Of a stretch of DNA of 64,000 nucleotides, positions 26,501 to 34,323 are shown in pieces. Location: assembly GCF_024256385.1 (NCBI RefSeq), contig NZ_JAMLFW010000001.1, positions 186,001-250,000 on the forward strand, written 5' to 3'. The DNA comes from Anatilimnocola floriformis (GTDB lineage Bacteria; Planctomycetota; Planctomycetia; Pirellulales; Pirellulaceae). Positions within the stretch are counted from its first letter, which is position 1; each line of letters begins with the position of its first letter. The notes below the pieces were generated by a model, which saw nothing but the letters and a program-made list of their open reading frames with translations, did not search any database and had not been told where the DNA came from. Made by a program: the position numbers and the translations under genes.

Positions 26501-29500
26501 AGGGCTTCGACAAAGAAGTTCGGCATGTCGCGTTTGACGATGTCGATCTCTTCGACGACCGATTTTCCCTTGAGGCGAATCACCTTCGGCGGTTGATAGA
26601 CGCTCCGTCCATATTGAGCGCCGGTCGGCCGCACAAAGAGGAGAACCGTGCTGTCGTTGCGATCGGTGTTCACCTGCAACTTCAGCTTGTCGCCAGGAAC
26701 GTAATCCTGTTTGTCCTGAACCAGTTCCAGGTTGTTGAAGCGATAGTCGCTTCCTTCCACGCCGTCGCCGACGATCGTGAAGATGTAACCACCTTCGATC
26801 TTGTGCTCCTTCTTATCGGTGAGCACATACGACAAGCGATACTGACCCTTGGCCGAAGCCTTGATCTGCTGCTCGGCGACACCTTCCGCGTTGGTATTCA
26901 CATCCCAGCGGCGGACAGCCGTTTCGATCGGCTGTTTCTTGTCGTCGTAAGTGATCTTGTAGAGCGTGACGACGCCCTTGCCTTCGACGGGCTTCTTGTC
27001 GAGCGTCTGAGCTTTGAAGTTTGCGCCCACGGTATCGCCGACGCGATAGTAGCCGCGGTCGATCCAGGTGAAGACCTTGAACGGCTTGCGAGCGACGAGC
27101 ACGTTGCCGCTGCCGGTGATGGTACGGCGCGATTCGTCACGCACTTCGACCGAGATCGAGTACTCGTGATCGGTGTTGCCGTGCAATTCCTTGGCGATGG
27201 CGGTGTCGATTTCGACATCGAGCGAGCCATCAGGGCTGATTTCGCGTTCGACTTCGGCGACGATTTCTGGTGGATGCTGTGGACCACGATGGATCCACGG
27301 CGGCAACGGCCGACGACAGCCACACCAGTCGTTAAAGCCGCGATACCACGAGTAGTCGTAGCCATACCACCAATAACCTTGGCCGAAGCACCAGTCCCAG
27401 GGGGCCGACGGATACCAGGTTTCGTTGTGCGGGCTGCGGGTGATCTTGTACTTGATCTTCCCCTTCGCGACCGGAGCGCCGAAGTAATACTTCGCATTGA
27501 TCTTGGCCGTGATCTTTTCGCCGAGCATCACGGGTTCGGTCGGCGCGTCGACCTTCACCTCAAACTCGGGCTTCTTATATTCTTCCACGCGGAAGGTGTT
27601 GCCACCCATCGCATTCAGCGGAATGTTGTGCCCCGCATCGAGACTAATTCGGTACTGACCGAGCGTGGCATCTTCAGGAAGTTCGTACTCGCCGACATAG
27701 CCGCCGTAATCGTCGGTGTCGATTGTTTTGGTCTGCACCTTTTCGTTCTTCGGATTGAAGATCGCGATCGGAATCGTCTTCTTGGCGTACTCCGAGGTGT
27801 CTTCCTGATCGTACTTGGTGGTCCGCAGCCACAGCTTGAAATTCACTTTTTGCTTCGGCCGATAGACCGGGCGATCGGTGATCGTGAAGATCTTGACCTG
27901 CTTGTATTCCTGATCATGCACGGCGCCATTCCACACGCCCTGGAAGCCGTAGTAGGCAAAGCGGGCCTTGCCATCCTTGCCATCGCGAGCGGTGATCAGC
28001 CATTGAAAATTGTCGGACTTCAGGTCCTTGGGATCAGGAATCAAGATGCCATCGGGCCCCGACTTCTCGGCGAAGTTCGTTGTCACCACTTGGAACTTGT
28101 TATTGCCGATGTGCCGCGACTGCCAGCCGAAGAACTCCACATTGGCTTCGGCGATCGGCGCACCGTTCACCGCATCGCCGATGTAATAGAGTTGCTTTCC
28201 TTCCAGCACTTTGTGCACGATGGCCGTATCGGCAACCCACACGATGATCTTGCTGACGTTGCCGTTGTCCATCGTGCCGGTCAGCAAGTAAGCGCCGGGC
28301 TTTTGCATCGGCGTGGTGACCGTGATCCGGCGATCGAAGTGTTCCTTGCGCGGATCGAGATCGAGCGACCAGGTGGCGACCGATTCGCCGACGTACTTCG
28401 TCTCGTTGTTGTAGACGATCTGCGAACCGATGTTGCCGATGTTGATCTTGTTCCAGTCGATGCTGTTGCCCGGATCCGATTTCAGATAGGCCTTCAAATC
28501 GGTGAGGAGCTGATCGATCTTCAGGGCGTTGGCTTCGAACTTCACCTTCTTGCCATTGCGGAAACGGAAGTCGACCACGGCACCCTGACCGGCAGGCTGT
28601 GTGTTCGAGGGTTCGAATGTGCCCCAGTTGTTCACAATCTGATTGCGGCGGTCAGTTTTCCAGTTGTTCGGACCCGCGCCATGCTTGGCGATGTTGTCGG
28701 CCCAAACCTTGGCAGCCGTCGGATACTGGCGGCGATTTTCAAAGACCTGCGCGAGTTGCGTGTAAGCGTTTTCGCTATGAATGCCTTTGTCTTCGGCGAC
28801 GATCTTTTGCCAGAGCTTGATGTAGTTGAACTCATCCGGCAGCGTGAACCGCTTGATGCCGCTGGCGAGCTTGGCGATCGTTTCGTCTTCCTTCAGCGTG
28901 TGCAGGGCGTAAGTGCCACTCTCATCTTTCTTGGTGTCGTCATCGGATTGCGGTCCGAAGAATCGGCCGTAGTTGCCTTGCTGCATCGTTTGCACACCGA
29001 ATTGCTGTTCGAGGAACTGGGCAAACTGCATCCAGACGTCGAACTTCAGCTGCGGATGATTTTCGATCGCTTGTTCCTGCGCCCAGCGCCAGCGCTGACC
29101 ATCGGTCGTGGCTTTTTCCCAACTGCCGGGGTTCGTGTGATAAACCGGGTTCCCCTTTTCATCGACCGGGGCGCCGTTGTTGTTGCGATAATAGAAGTAG
29201 CCGTCGTCGAGATCTGGCAGCGTCGCGAGGTCGACCAGATATTGCAACCGCCAGGCTTCTTCCGAGCCGCGATTGTTCAGCAGTTGCTCCGACAGACGGA
29301 GGAAGAACTGAGCCACCTCGGGCTTCACGTCATCCTTCTGGGCAAGCTGAATCGCTTCTTGCATCAGCTGCAGAGCACGCACGCGGTCCTTCTCGACCGA
29401 GTTCACCACCTTGCCGCCGCCGCGGTGAAAGCCGCGCTCATACTTGCCGGCGATCAGAAAGCCCTGGTGCTGACTGTTGATGTATTGATTGGCTGCCTCT

Positions 29501-29820
29501 TGCTTCAACCGCCAGTTGTTCGGATGGGCTTTGATCGTGGCTTCGACAAACTCGTCGAACTCTTTGGTGCGCCCCAGGCTGTTGAGGCATTGCACGGCCA
29601 GGACCAGATCGCTGGCCACTTCCTTGCCGTCGTTCTTCTCGTTCAGACAGAGAGCCCGAAAATCGTCGTAGGCAACTTTGAAATTGCCTTTGTTCATTTG
29701 TTCTTGGGCGCGAGTCCGTTGCTGAGCCGGATCGGGAGCCTGCGACAACGCTCCCGAAGCCAGCAGCCCTACCAGGACCAAAGCAGCCACCGAAAAGCGG
29801 GTCCACATCGTTCTGTTCAT
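23530..29820 (-). CDS. Alpha-2-macroglobulin-like protein lacking the thioester motif
   Basis: ATG 29820 gives 2096 residues with a signal peptide (about 1-26). A TPR-like helical N-terminal part (to about 400) precedes the macroglobulin domains, including the MG2-type TDRPVYRPKQKVNFKLWLR (about 655) and the A2M region around AYWNGAITTGKDGTAEIEI (about 1350). A toroidal domain follows with GGWGWFSGW, then a C-terminal beta domain. Where thioester-bearing relatives have YPYGCxEQ this protein has YPYDTTDTTLNRFLP (about residue 1552), so no thioester can form. There is a Trp/Tyr-rich insert near 800-845 and a Gly/Met-rich one near 1245-1300. It is probably a periplasmic or surface trap or structural protein. 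No penicillin-binding partner gene adjoins it. Confidence 0.92.
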   Translation of the reverse strand: MNRTMWTRFSVAALVLVGLLASGALSQAPDPAQQRTRAQEQMNKGNFKVAYDDFRALCLNEKNDGKEVASDLVLAVQCLNSLGRTKEFDEFVEATIKAHPNNWRLKQEAANQYINSQHQGFLIAGKYERGFHRGGGKVVNSVEKDRVRALQLMQEAIQLAQKDDVKPEVAQFFLRLSEQLLNNRGSEEAWRLQYLVDLATLPDLDDGYFYYRNNNGAPVDEKGNPVYHTNPGSWEKATTDGQRWRWAQEQAIENHPQLKFDVWMQFAQFLEQQFGVQTMQQGNYGRFFGPQSDDDTKKDESGTYALHTLKEDETIAKLASGIKRFTLPDEFNYIKLWQKIVAEDKGIHSENAYTQLAQVFENRRQYPTAAKVWADNIAKHGAGPNNWKTDRRNQIVNNWGTFEPSNTQPAGQGAVVDFRFRNGKKVKFEANALKIDQLLTDLKAYLKSDPGNSIDWNKINIGNIGSQIVYNNETKYVGESVATWSLDLDPRKEHFDRRITVTTPMQKPGAYLLTGTMDNGNVSKIIVWVADTAIVHKVLEGKQLYYIGDAVNGAPIAEANVEFFGWQSRHIGNNKFQVVTTNFAEKSGPDGILIPDPKDLKSDNFQWLITARDGKDGKARFAYYGFQGVWNGAVHDQEYKQVKIFTITDRPVYRPKQKVNFKLWLRTTKYDQEDTSEYAKKTIPIAIFNPKNEKVQTKTIDTDDYGGYVGEYELPEDATLGQYRISLDAGHNIPLNAMGGNTFRVEEYKKPEFEVKVDAPTEPVMLGEKITAKINAKYYFGAPVAKGKIKYKITRSPHNETWYPSAPWDWCFGQGYWWYGYDYSWYRGFNDWCGCRRPLPPWIHRGPQHPPEIVAEVEREISPDGSLDVEIDTAIAKELHGNTDHEYSISVEVRDESRRTITGSGNVLVARKPFKVFTWIDRGYYRVGDTVGANFKAQTLDKKPVEGKGVVTLYKITYDDKKQPIETAVRRWDVNTNAEGVAEQQIKASAKGQYRLSYVLTDKKEHKIEGGYIFTIVGDGVEGSDYRFNNLELVQDKQDYVPGDKLKLQVNTDRNDSTVLLFVRPTGAQYGRSVYQPPKVIRLKGKSVVEEIDIVKRDMPNFFVEALTISGGKVYTETKELIVPPEKRVLNVEVLPSATVYKPGQKAKVNVKLTDFNGENYSGSTVVSVYDKSVEYISGGSNVPDIKEFFWKWRRHHNPQTEESLARHSYNMSLPNKPGMEFLGVFGASVADEMEQDEAVALGDGKFEGGFGGGRGGMLANRAMAMDGVGGGGGRRMEMAAGMAPGMAPMAAAAPGMNMLADRQELRKSAGDANGVEMQQKQQAGGNAPLIEPSVRTKFADTAYWNGAITTGKDGTAEIEIDMPENLTGWKIRVWGMGQGTKVGSGDAEVTTRKDLLVRLQAPRFFVQKDEVVLTANVHNYLPKEKEVSVTLEVPGGILQPMSDTTVMVKIPAGGEQRVDWRCKVTNEGQAVVRMKALTDEESDAMEMKMPAFVHGMLKTESWASTIRPDKEIGKVNISVPTERRVEQSRLEIRYSPSLAMAMVDALPYLAEYPYDTTDTTLNRFLPSVITQKTLLDLKLNLKEIGEKRSNLNAQEIGDDKERAKGWKRFERNPVFDEEELSRMVKDGVKALTEQQISDGGWGWFSGWGEKSYPHTTAVVVHGLQVAKANDVAIVPGVLERGVNWLKLYQAAELQKLKNFENKTKDVPHKQYADALDAFIYMVLNDAEADNTEMRDRLYRDRVQLPVYAKAMFGLALEKVKDKEKLDMILQNIEQFLVQDTENETAYLRLPQDNQWWCWYGSEVEANAYYLKLLSKTEGKGERAPRIVKYLLNNRKHATYWQNTRDTAVCVESFAEFVKQSGEQEPALTVEVWIDGEKKKEVEINKDNLFTYDNKFVLEGKDVKDGMHEIEIKRRGKGPIYFNAYLTNFTLEDHITKAGLEVKVNRKYYKLTPVDKQIKVEGSRGQALNQKVEKYERGELKEGDTLKSGDLVEVELEIDSKNDYEYIMFEDMKAAGFETVDVKSGYNSNSLGAYMELRDNRVTFFVRALARGKHSVSYRMRAEIPGKFSALPTKASAVYAPELKGNSDEIKLNIVD

Positions 29821-30400
29821 GAGACAAGCCTTCAACACGAAGTAGGTCAGGCAATCTAGCGAGGCCTGACAGAGGAGCGAGAAATCCAGCGCGCAACATC
29901 AGGCGGCGGGAGCCTGACGAACGGTAAGACGAGAGACTCGGCTGAGTCGTTCTCAATATGTGGAGATTGAGGAGAGAAAACCAGCAGGGGCGGCGGGGGA
30001 AGTTCTGAGTTTTGGGTTTTGGGTTCTGAGACAGGAAGGGAGAGCCGCGCCCTCCCGAAATTAGCGCCAGCTAGAAAACTGACACGCCCCCCCTTTCTTA
30101 CTCCCGGAATATTGCAGGCAATGCTCGAAGCTATTTATTCCGCAAGTCATTGCTAGGAAAGGCTTAGAGACAATAAGCGTCTGCGATATCGCATTCCAAA
30201 TATCACAAATTATTGTAGTTATTTTGGGTGGTTTAAAACGGGCTTGTCAGCGTGGATGTTTACTGACTTACGTCGCCTCCCGTCCGAACTACCCGGTCCG
30301 AAATTTGGCTTTGAGGAAACGTTTTGGTAGACTCGACCATTAATCAATAGTCATTGATTCCCGCCTCCTGCCGACCCCGCCCTCCCCAGGCGCCTTCCTC
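29821..30400. other. Intergenic region between divergent genes
   Basis: This 580-bp region separates the macroglobulin gene (minus) from a DUF1501 gene (plus), so it should hold both promoters. It includes a partial copy of repeat family B at 30001-30038. An AT-rich stretch near 30100-30240 is the likeliest promoter area. No gene or clear operator was seen. Confidence 0.5.
30001..30038. repeat. Partial copy of repeat family B
   Basis: AGTTCTGAGTTTTGGG followed by TTCTGAGACAGGA matches the left arm of the inverted repeat at 4339-4428; the right arm is missing here. Confidence 0.65.
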
Positions 30401-31813
30401 ATGCTGACCATTGCCGATCCACGGCCTACTCGCCATTGCCAGGGCTTGGCCCGCCGAGAGTTTTTGAAGATCGGGGCCCTCGGCTCGCTCGGTCTCGGCA
30501 GCATGCTGACCTTGCCGCAGTTGCTCCAAGCCAAGGCCACCGGTTCGCCGCTGGTGAAGGATAAGTCGGTCGTCCTCCTGTTCCTGCAGGGTGGCCCTTC
30601 GCACATCGAGTTCTTCGATCCGAAGATGTCGGCCCCGTCCGAATACCGCAGCGTGACCGGCGAACTGCCGACCAAGCACGCAGGCATCACCTTCGGCGGC
30701 ACCTTTCCGCAGCTGGCTTCGCGGGCTGACAAGTTCACCGTCGTGCGCAGCTATGGCAGTGGCAACAACGGCCACACCTACGAATCGGTCACCACGGCTG
30801 GCAATTCGCTGAAGTCGGCCCTCAGCGCCATTTATGCCCGCGTTGCCGGTGTGAACAACGCAGCGTCCGGCATTCCAAACAACGTTCTCGTCCTTCCCGA
30901 AGCCGTCAAAGAAAACCTGAAGATCGGCAGCAACTTCGAAACCGGTGCGCTGCCGACGCTGACGCAGTCTGGCGATCTCGGGCCGTCGTACAGCGCGTTC
31001 AACCCAGCCGGCGGCGGCCAGCTGAAAGAAAATCTCGAGCTGAAGGTCTCTGCCGATCGGTTGCTCGATCGCCGCAACCTGCTGGCCAATCTCGATGGCA
31101 TGAAGCGAGCGGCTGAGCAGATTGCCAATGTCAAAGGGGCCAGCGAGTTTCAGCAGCAGGCACTCGACGTCATCACCCGCGGCGTGGCGCAGGCCTTTGA
31201 TCTGAAACAAGAGAGCGCGGCCACGCTGGAGCGCTACGATACCGAAAAGCTCTTCCCGCTAGCCGAGGTGCAGCGCTGGAGCGACATGAAGCGGAGCACC
31301 AACCTGCTCGGCCGGCAAATGCTGCTGGCTCGCCGCCTGTGCGAAGCGGGTTGCGGTTTTGTGACAGTTTCGGACTGCGGCTGGGACATGCACAGCAACG
31401 AAAACAGCCCGAAGTTTCTCGGCGGCATTCATCCCCTCGGCCGGCAGGTCGATCATGCGGTTAGTGCCTTCATCGACGACGTGCGCGAGCGCGGCCTGGA
31501 AGACAAAATTCTCCTCGTCGTCACCGGCGAAATGGGCCGCACTCCACGCATCAACAACAACGGCGGCCGCGACCACTACGGCGATCTCACGCCGCTACTC
31601 CTCTTCGGCGGCGGTCTCAAAATGGGCCAGGTCATCGGCCAATCCGACGCCAAAGCCGAGCGGGCCATCGCCAATCCATTTCGGCCGAACAACCTGATGA
31701 TTACCATCATGAATGTGTTGTTCGACATGGGCTTGCTGCGGCTGCAAACCAACATCCCCCGCGACATCGCCCGGCTAGGCGAAACAGCAGAACCGATTGA
31801 CGGGTTGCTGTAG
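30401..31813 (+). CDS. DUF1501 family protein, Tat-exported
   Basis: The 470-residue protein has a twin-arginine signal (LARREFLKIGALGSLGLGSM, about residues 17-36). The DUF1501 blocks are all present: VVLLFLQGGPSHIEFFDPK, KFTVVRSYGSGNNGHTYES, RRLCEAGCGFVTVSDCGWDMH and VVTGEMGRTPRINNNGGRDH. It is most like the copy at 4455 (shared FDPKMxAPSEYRS). The stop is followed by two opposed copies of repeat D and then another DUF1501 gene, 187 bp away. The substrate is unknown. Confidence 0.93.
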   Translation: MLTIADPRPTRHCQGLARREFLKIGALGSLGLGSMLTLPQLLQAKATGSPLVKDKSVVLLFLQGGPSHIEFFDPKMSAPSEYRSVTGELPTKHAGITFGGTFPQLASRADKFTVVRSYGSGNNGHTYESVTTAGNSLKSALSAIYARVAGVNNAASGIPNNVLVLPEAVKENLKIGSNFETGALPTLTQSGDLGPSYSAFNPAGGGQLKENLELKVSADRLLDRRNLLANLDGMKRAAEQIANVKGASEFQQQALDVITRGVAQAFDLKQESAATLERYDTEKLFPLAEVQRWSDMKRSTNLLGRQMLLARRLCEAGCGFVTVSDCGWDMHSNENSPKFLGGIHPLGRQVDHAVSAFIDDVRERGLEDKILLVVTGEMGRTPRINNNGGRDHYGDLTPLLLFGGGLKMGQVIGQSDAKAERAIANPFRPNNLMITIMNVLFDMGLLRLQTNIPRDIARLGETAEPIDGLL

Positions 31814-31837
31814 TCGTTGCGCAGCAACGCATCGCTC

Positions 31838-31878
31838 CCTCGCCCCTGTACCCAGGGGAGAGGGCTGGGGTGAGGGGC
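31838..31878. repeat. Dispersed repeat D, inverted copy
   Basis: Reads CCCTCGCCCCTGTACCCAGG and ends in GGGGTGAGGGG, the reverse complement of the usual repeat D. With the direct copy at 31959 it forms a large inverted repeat around 80 bp of unique DNA, which could act as a transcription barrier between the two DUF1501 genes. Confidence 0.85.
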
Positions 31879-31958
31879 TGAAGCTCGCTTTAACTTCCCC
31901 CTCGCGAAAAACGCCAATCACTGACTATAGGAATAGGCAACTCAACTCGCTGCTCTAG

Positions 31959-32000
31959 CCCCTCACCCTAACCCTCTCCCCTGAGTACAGGGGCGAGGGA
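31959..32000. repeat. Dispersed repeat D, direct copy abutting a start codon
   Basis: Runs from CCCCTCACCCTAACCC to GGGGCGAGGGA. Its last base is directly followed by the ATG of the next gene, so the purine-rich end of the repeat takes the place of a ribosome binding site. Confidence 0.88.
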
Positions 32001-33428
32001 ATGAATTCGATGCTCTCCCGACGCCAAATACTCTCGAATTCCGCCGCCGGCGTCGGCTCACTCGCTCTTTGGCAACTCCTTGGCCACGAGCAACTTCTCG
32101 GCGCGGCTGCCAAACCCGAATTCAACGGCGGGATACACCATCCGGCAAAAGCCAAACGCGTCATTCAGCTCTTCATGAATGGCGGCGCGAGCCAGATGGA
32201 CCTCTTCGATTACAAGCCGCAGCTGCAAAAGCTCCACGGTCAGAAGTTCGATCCAGGAACCGAAGAACGCGTCGAAGCCGCGACGAGTGCCCCCGGCAAT
32301 GTCCTCGGTTGTCCTTTCACCTGGAAGCAATACGGCGAGTGTGGCCGCTGGGTCAGCGATCAATTGCCCGCCACGGCGAACCACGTCGACGACATCGCGC
32401 TGCTGCTGGGGATGCAATCGCGCACGAACGTCCACGGTCCGGCCAGTTACCTGATGAACACCGGTTTTTTGCTGCCGGGGTTTCCTTCGTTCGGCTCGTG
32501 GGTCAGCTACGCGCTCGGTTCGCTCACCGATAACTTGCCGACGTTTGTCGTGCTGCCGGATTCACGCGGCTTGCCGTATAACCAGCGTGGCAATTTCTCC
32601 AGCGGTTTCCTCTCCGTCACGCACCAAGGCACGATCATCAACGCTGCCGCGCCGGAACCGTTGCATGGCTTGCACGCACCTGCGTCGGCCAAGTTCATCA
32701 CACCAGCTGCCGAAAAAGATGGCCTCAATTTGCTGGCCGGTTTGAATCGCGATCATCTGGCCACGAGCGACAACGATGCTCGCCTGGAAGCGCGAATTCG
32801 TTCCTACGAGCTCGCTGCGAAGTTGCAACTCAGCGCGCCCGAAGTTTTCGATCTCAGCCAAGAGTCAGCCGATACGCACAAAGCCTACGGCCTCGATAAT
32901 CCCGCCTCGGCCGACTTCGGCAAGCGCTGCTTAATCGCGCGGCGAATGATCGAGCGCGGCGTGCGGATGGTGCAAGTCTGGAGCGGCGCGAACGGCCCGA
33001 CCGGCAACTGGGACAACCACGGCAGCATCATCAAAGAGCTGCCGCCGATGTGCGCGGCCACCGACAAAGCTACTGCCGCCCTCCTCGCCGATCTGAAGCA
33101 ACGCGGCCTCTTCGACGATACGCTCCTCCTCTGGAACACCGAGTTCGGCCGCATGCCGTTCTCGCAAGGAAGCGAAGGCCGCGACCACAACGGCGGCGCA
33201 TCACTCGGCTGGATGGCCGGCGCCGGCGTCAAACCGGGCATCACTTACGGTGAAACCGACGAGTGGTCCTGGCGGGCGACGAAAAACGTCTGCACCAACT
33301 ACGACTTCCACGCCACGGTGCTCCATCTCCTCGGCATCGATCACGAGCAACTCACCTATCGGCACAACGGCGCGAACCGCCGCCTGACCGACGTGCATGG
33401 GCATGTGATTAAAGAAGTGCTCTCTTAA
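32001..33428 (+). CDS. DUF1501 family protein, Tat-exported
   Basis: The 475-residue protein begins MNSMLSRRQILSNSAAGVG, a twin-arginine-type signal. It belongs to the second DUF1501 subtype in this window, like the partial gene at 1-387: RVIQLFMNGGASQMDLFDYK, RMIERGVRMVQVWSGANGP and LLLWNTEFGRMPFSQGSEGR. The C-terminus repeats the NYDFHATVLHLLG and RLTDVHGHV blocks. This subtype usually accompanies DUF1549/DUF1553 genes; such a gene follows after one SHD1 gene. ATG 32010 is an alternative start. Confidence 0.93.
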   Translation: MNSMLSRRQILSNSAAGVGSLALWQLLGHEQLLGAAAKPEFNGGIHHPAKAKRVIQLFMNGGASQMDLFDYKPQLQKLHGQKFDPGTEERVEAATSAPGNVLGCPFTWKQYGECGRWVSDQLPATANHVDDIALLLGMQSRTNVHGPASYLMNTGFLLPGFPSFGSWVSYALGSLTDNLPTFVVLPDSRGLPYNQRGNFSSGFLSVTHQGTIINAAAPEPLHGLHAPASAKFITPAAEKDGLNLLAGLNRDHLATSDNDARLEARIRSYELAAKLQLSAPEVFDLSQESADTHKAYGLDNPASADFGKRCLIARRMIERGVRMVQVWSGANGPTGNWDNHGSIIKELPPMCAATDKATAALLADLKQRGLFDDTLLLWNTEFGRMPFSQGSEGRDHNGGASLGWMAGAGVKPGITYGETDEWSWRATKNVCTNYDFHATVLHLLGIDHEQLTYRHNGANRRLTDVHGHVIKEVLS

Positions 33429-33520
33429 CTGCGTGCAACGGCGTGCAAAAAAACTTGACGCAGCCTTGTTGCCCGATAAATTATCGATCGTGCTAACCCC
33501 TCCTTCTTGAGGGTTCTGTC

Positions 33521-34231
33521 ATGTTCGCTCGCACCGCGTTCGCAACCTCGCTGATCGTTTTTCTGCTCTCGCTCGGAGCCAATGCACGCACTTGGAAAAG
33601 CGCGGATGGCAAATCTAGTGTCGAAGGAGAAATGGTCGAGTCGGTGGGGGCGACAGTCAAAATCAAGACCGACGACGGCCGGGAACTCAACATTCCGTTG
33701 AGCAAACTGAGCCAGGCCGATCGAGATTTTGTGCTGGCCGAACGGAAGAAGAAAACGACGCCAGCGGCGAACGCGTCGACCGGCAAACCGATGGCCGAGG
33801 CGAAGCAAGTGGACGAAGCGGCCATTCGCGCTGAACTCGAGAAAATGGACTGTGAATGTCGAGTCAATTTAGACGGTACTTACTTGGTTAATTTTCAAGA
33901 AAAGTTCCAAACCGGCGACGTGGTCAAGGCTTTGCCGCTGCTCAAACAGCTGAAGGCGCTCCATGAGATTCAGCTGGACGATAAGGCGACGGATGAGGAT
34001 CTGAAAGCGCTCACGGAACTCAAGGGATTGAAGGATTTCAACAACGTTGTTGCCACGTCGTCGCAGGTGACCGATGCCGGTCTGCTGGAACTCAAGGCCT
34101 TGCCCAACCTCAAGTACATCAACGTGATCGGTGCCAAGAAAATCACCGAGCCAGGAATTCGTGCGGCTTTCAACGCAATCCCCACGCTCGAATTGGTGCA
34201 TCTCAAGCTCGACGACGGCATTAAGCGCTAA
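33521..34231 (+). CDS. Exported SHD1-domain protein with leucine-rich-repeat-like C-terminus
   Basis: The 236-residue protein has a signal peptide (about 1-22). An SHD1 (SLA1 homology 1) domain follows (about 22-72: TWKSADGKSSVEGEMV, IPLSKLSQADRDFV). The C-terminal half has leucine-rich repeats of the type LKALTELKGLKDFNNVV and LLELKALPNLKYINVIG. SHD1 domains are unusually frequent in planctomycetes; their ligand there is unknown. GAGGG 10 bp before the ATG may act as ribosome binding site. The middle section (about 85-110) is a charged linker. Confidence 0.85.
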   Translation: MFARTAFATSLIVFLLSLGANARTWKSADGKSSVEGEMVESVGATVKIKTDDGRELNIPLSKLSQADRDFVLAERKKKTTPAANASTGKPMAEAKQVDEAAIRAELEKMDCECRVNLDGTYLVNFQEKFQTGDVVKALPLLKQLKALHEIQLDDKATDEDLKALTELKGLKDFNNVVATSSQVTDAGLLELKALPNLKYINVIGAKKITEPGIRAAFNAIPTLELVHLKLDDGIKR

Positions 34232-34323
34232 ACCGTTGTCTATACGCACCGTTGGTTCTGTCCGGCAACCGCCTCTCGCCGAGGTTGACCGATGGACTAC
34301 GATAGAGATACGGAGATCAGGCC

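Noticed and set aside
26593-29859. 1088-codon open frame on the plus strand
   Set aside because: It is antisense to the macroglobulin gene; the minus frame has clear domains, the plus one none. High-GC codon patterns produce such long shadow frames.
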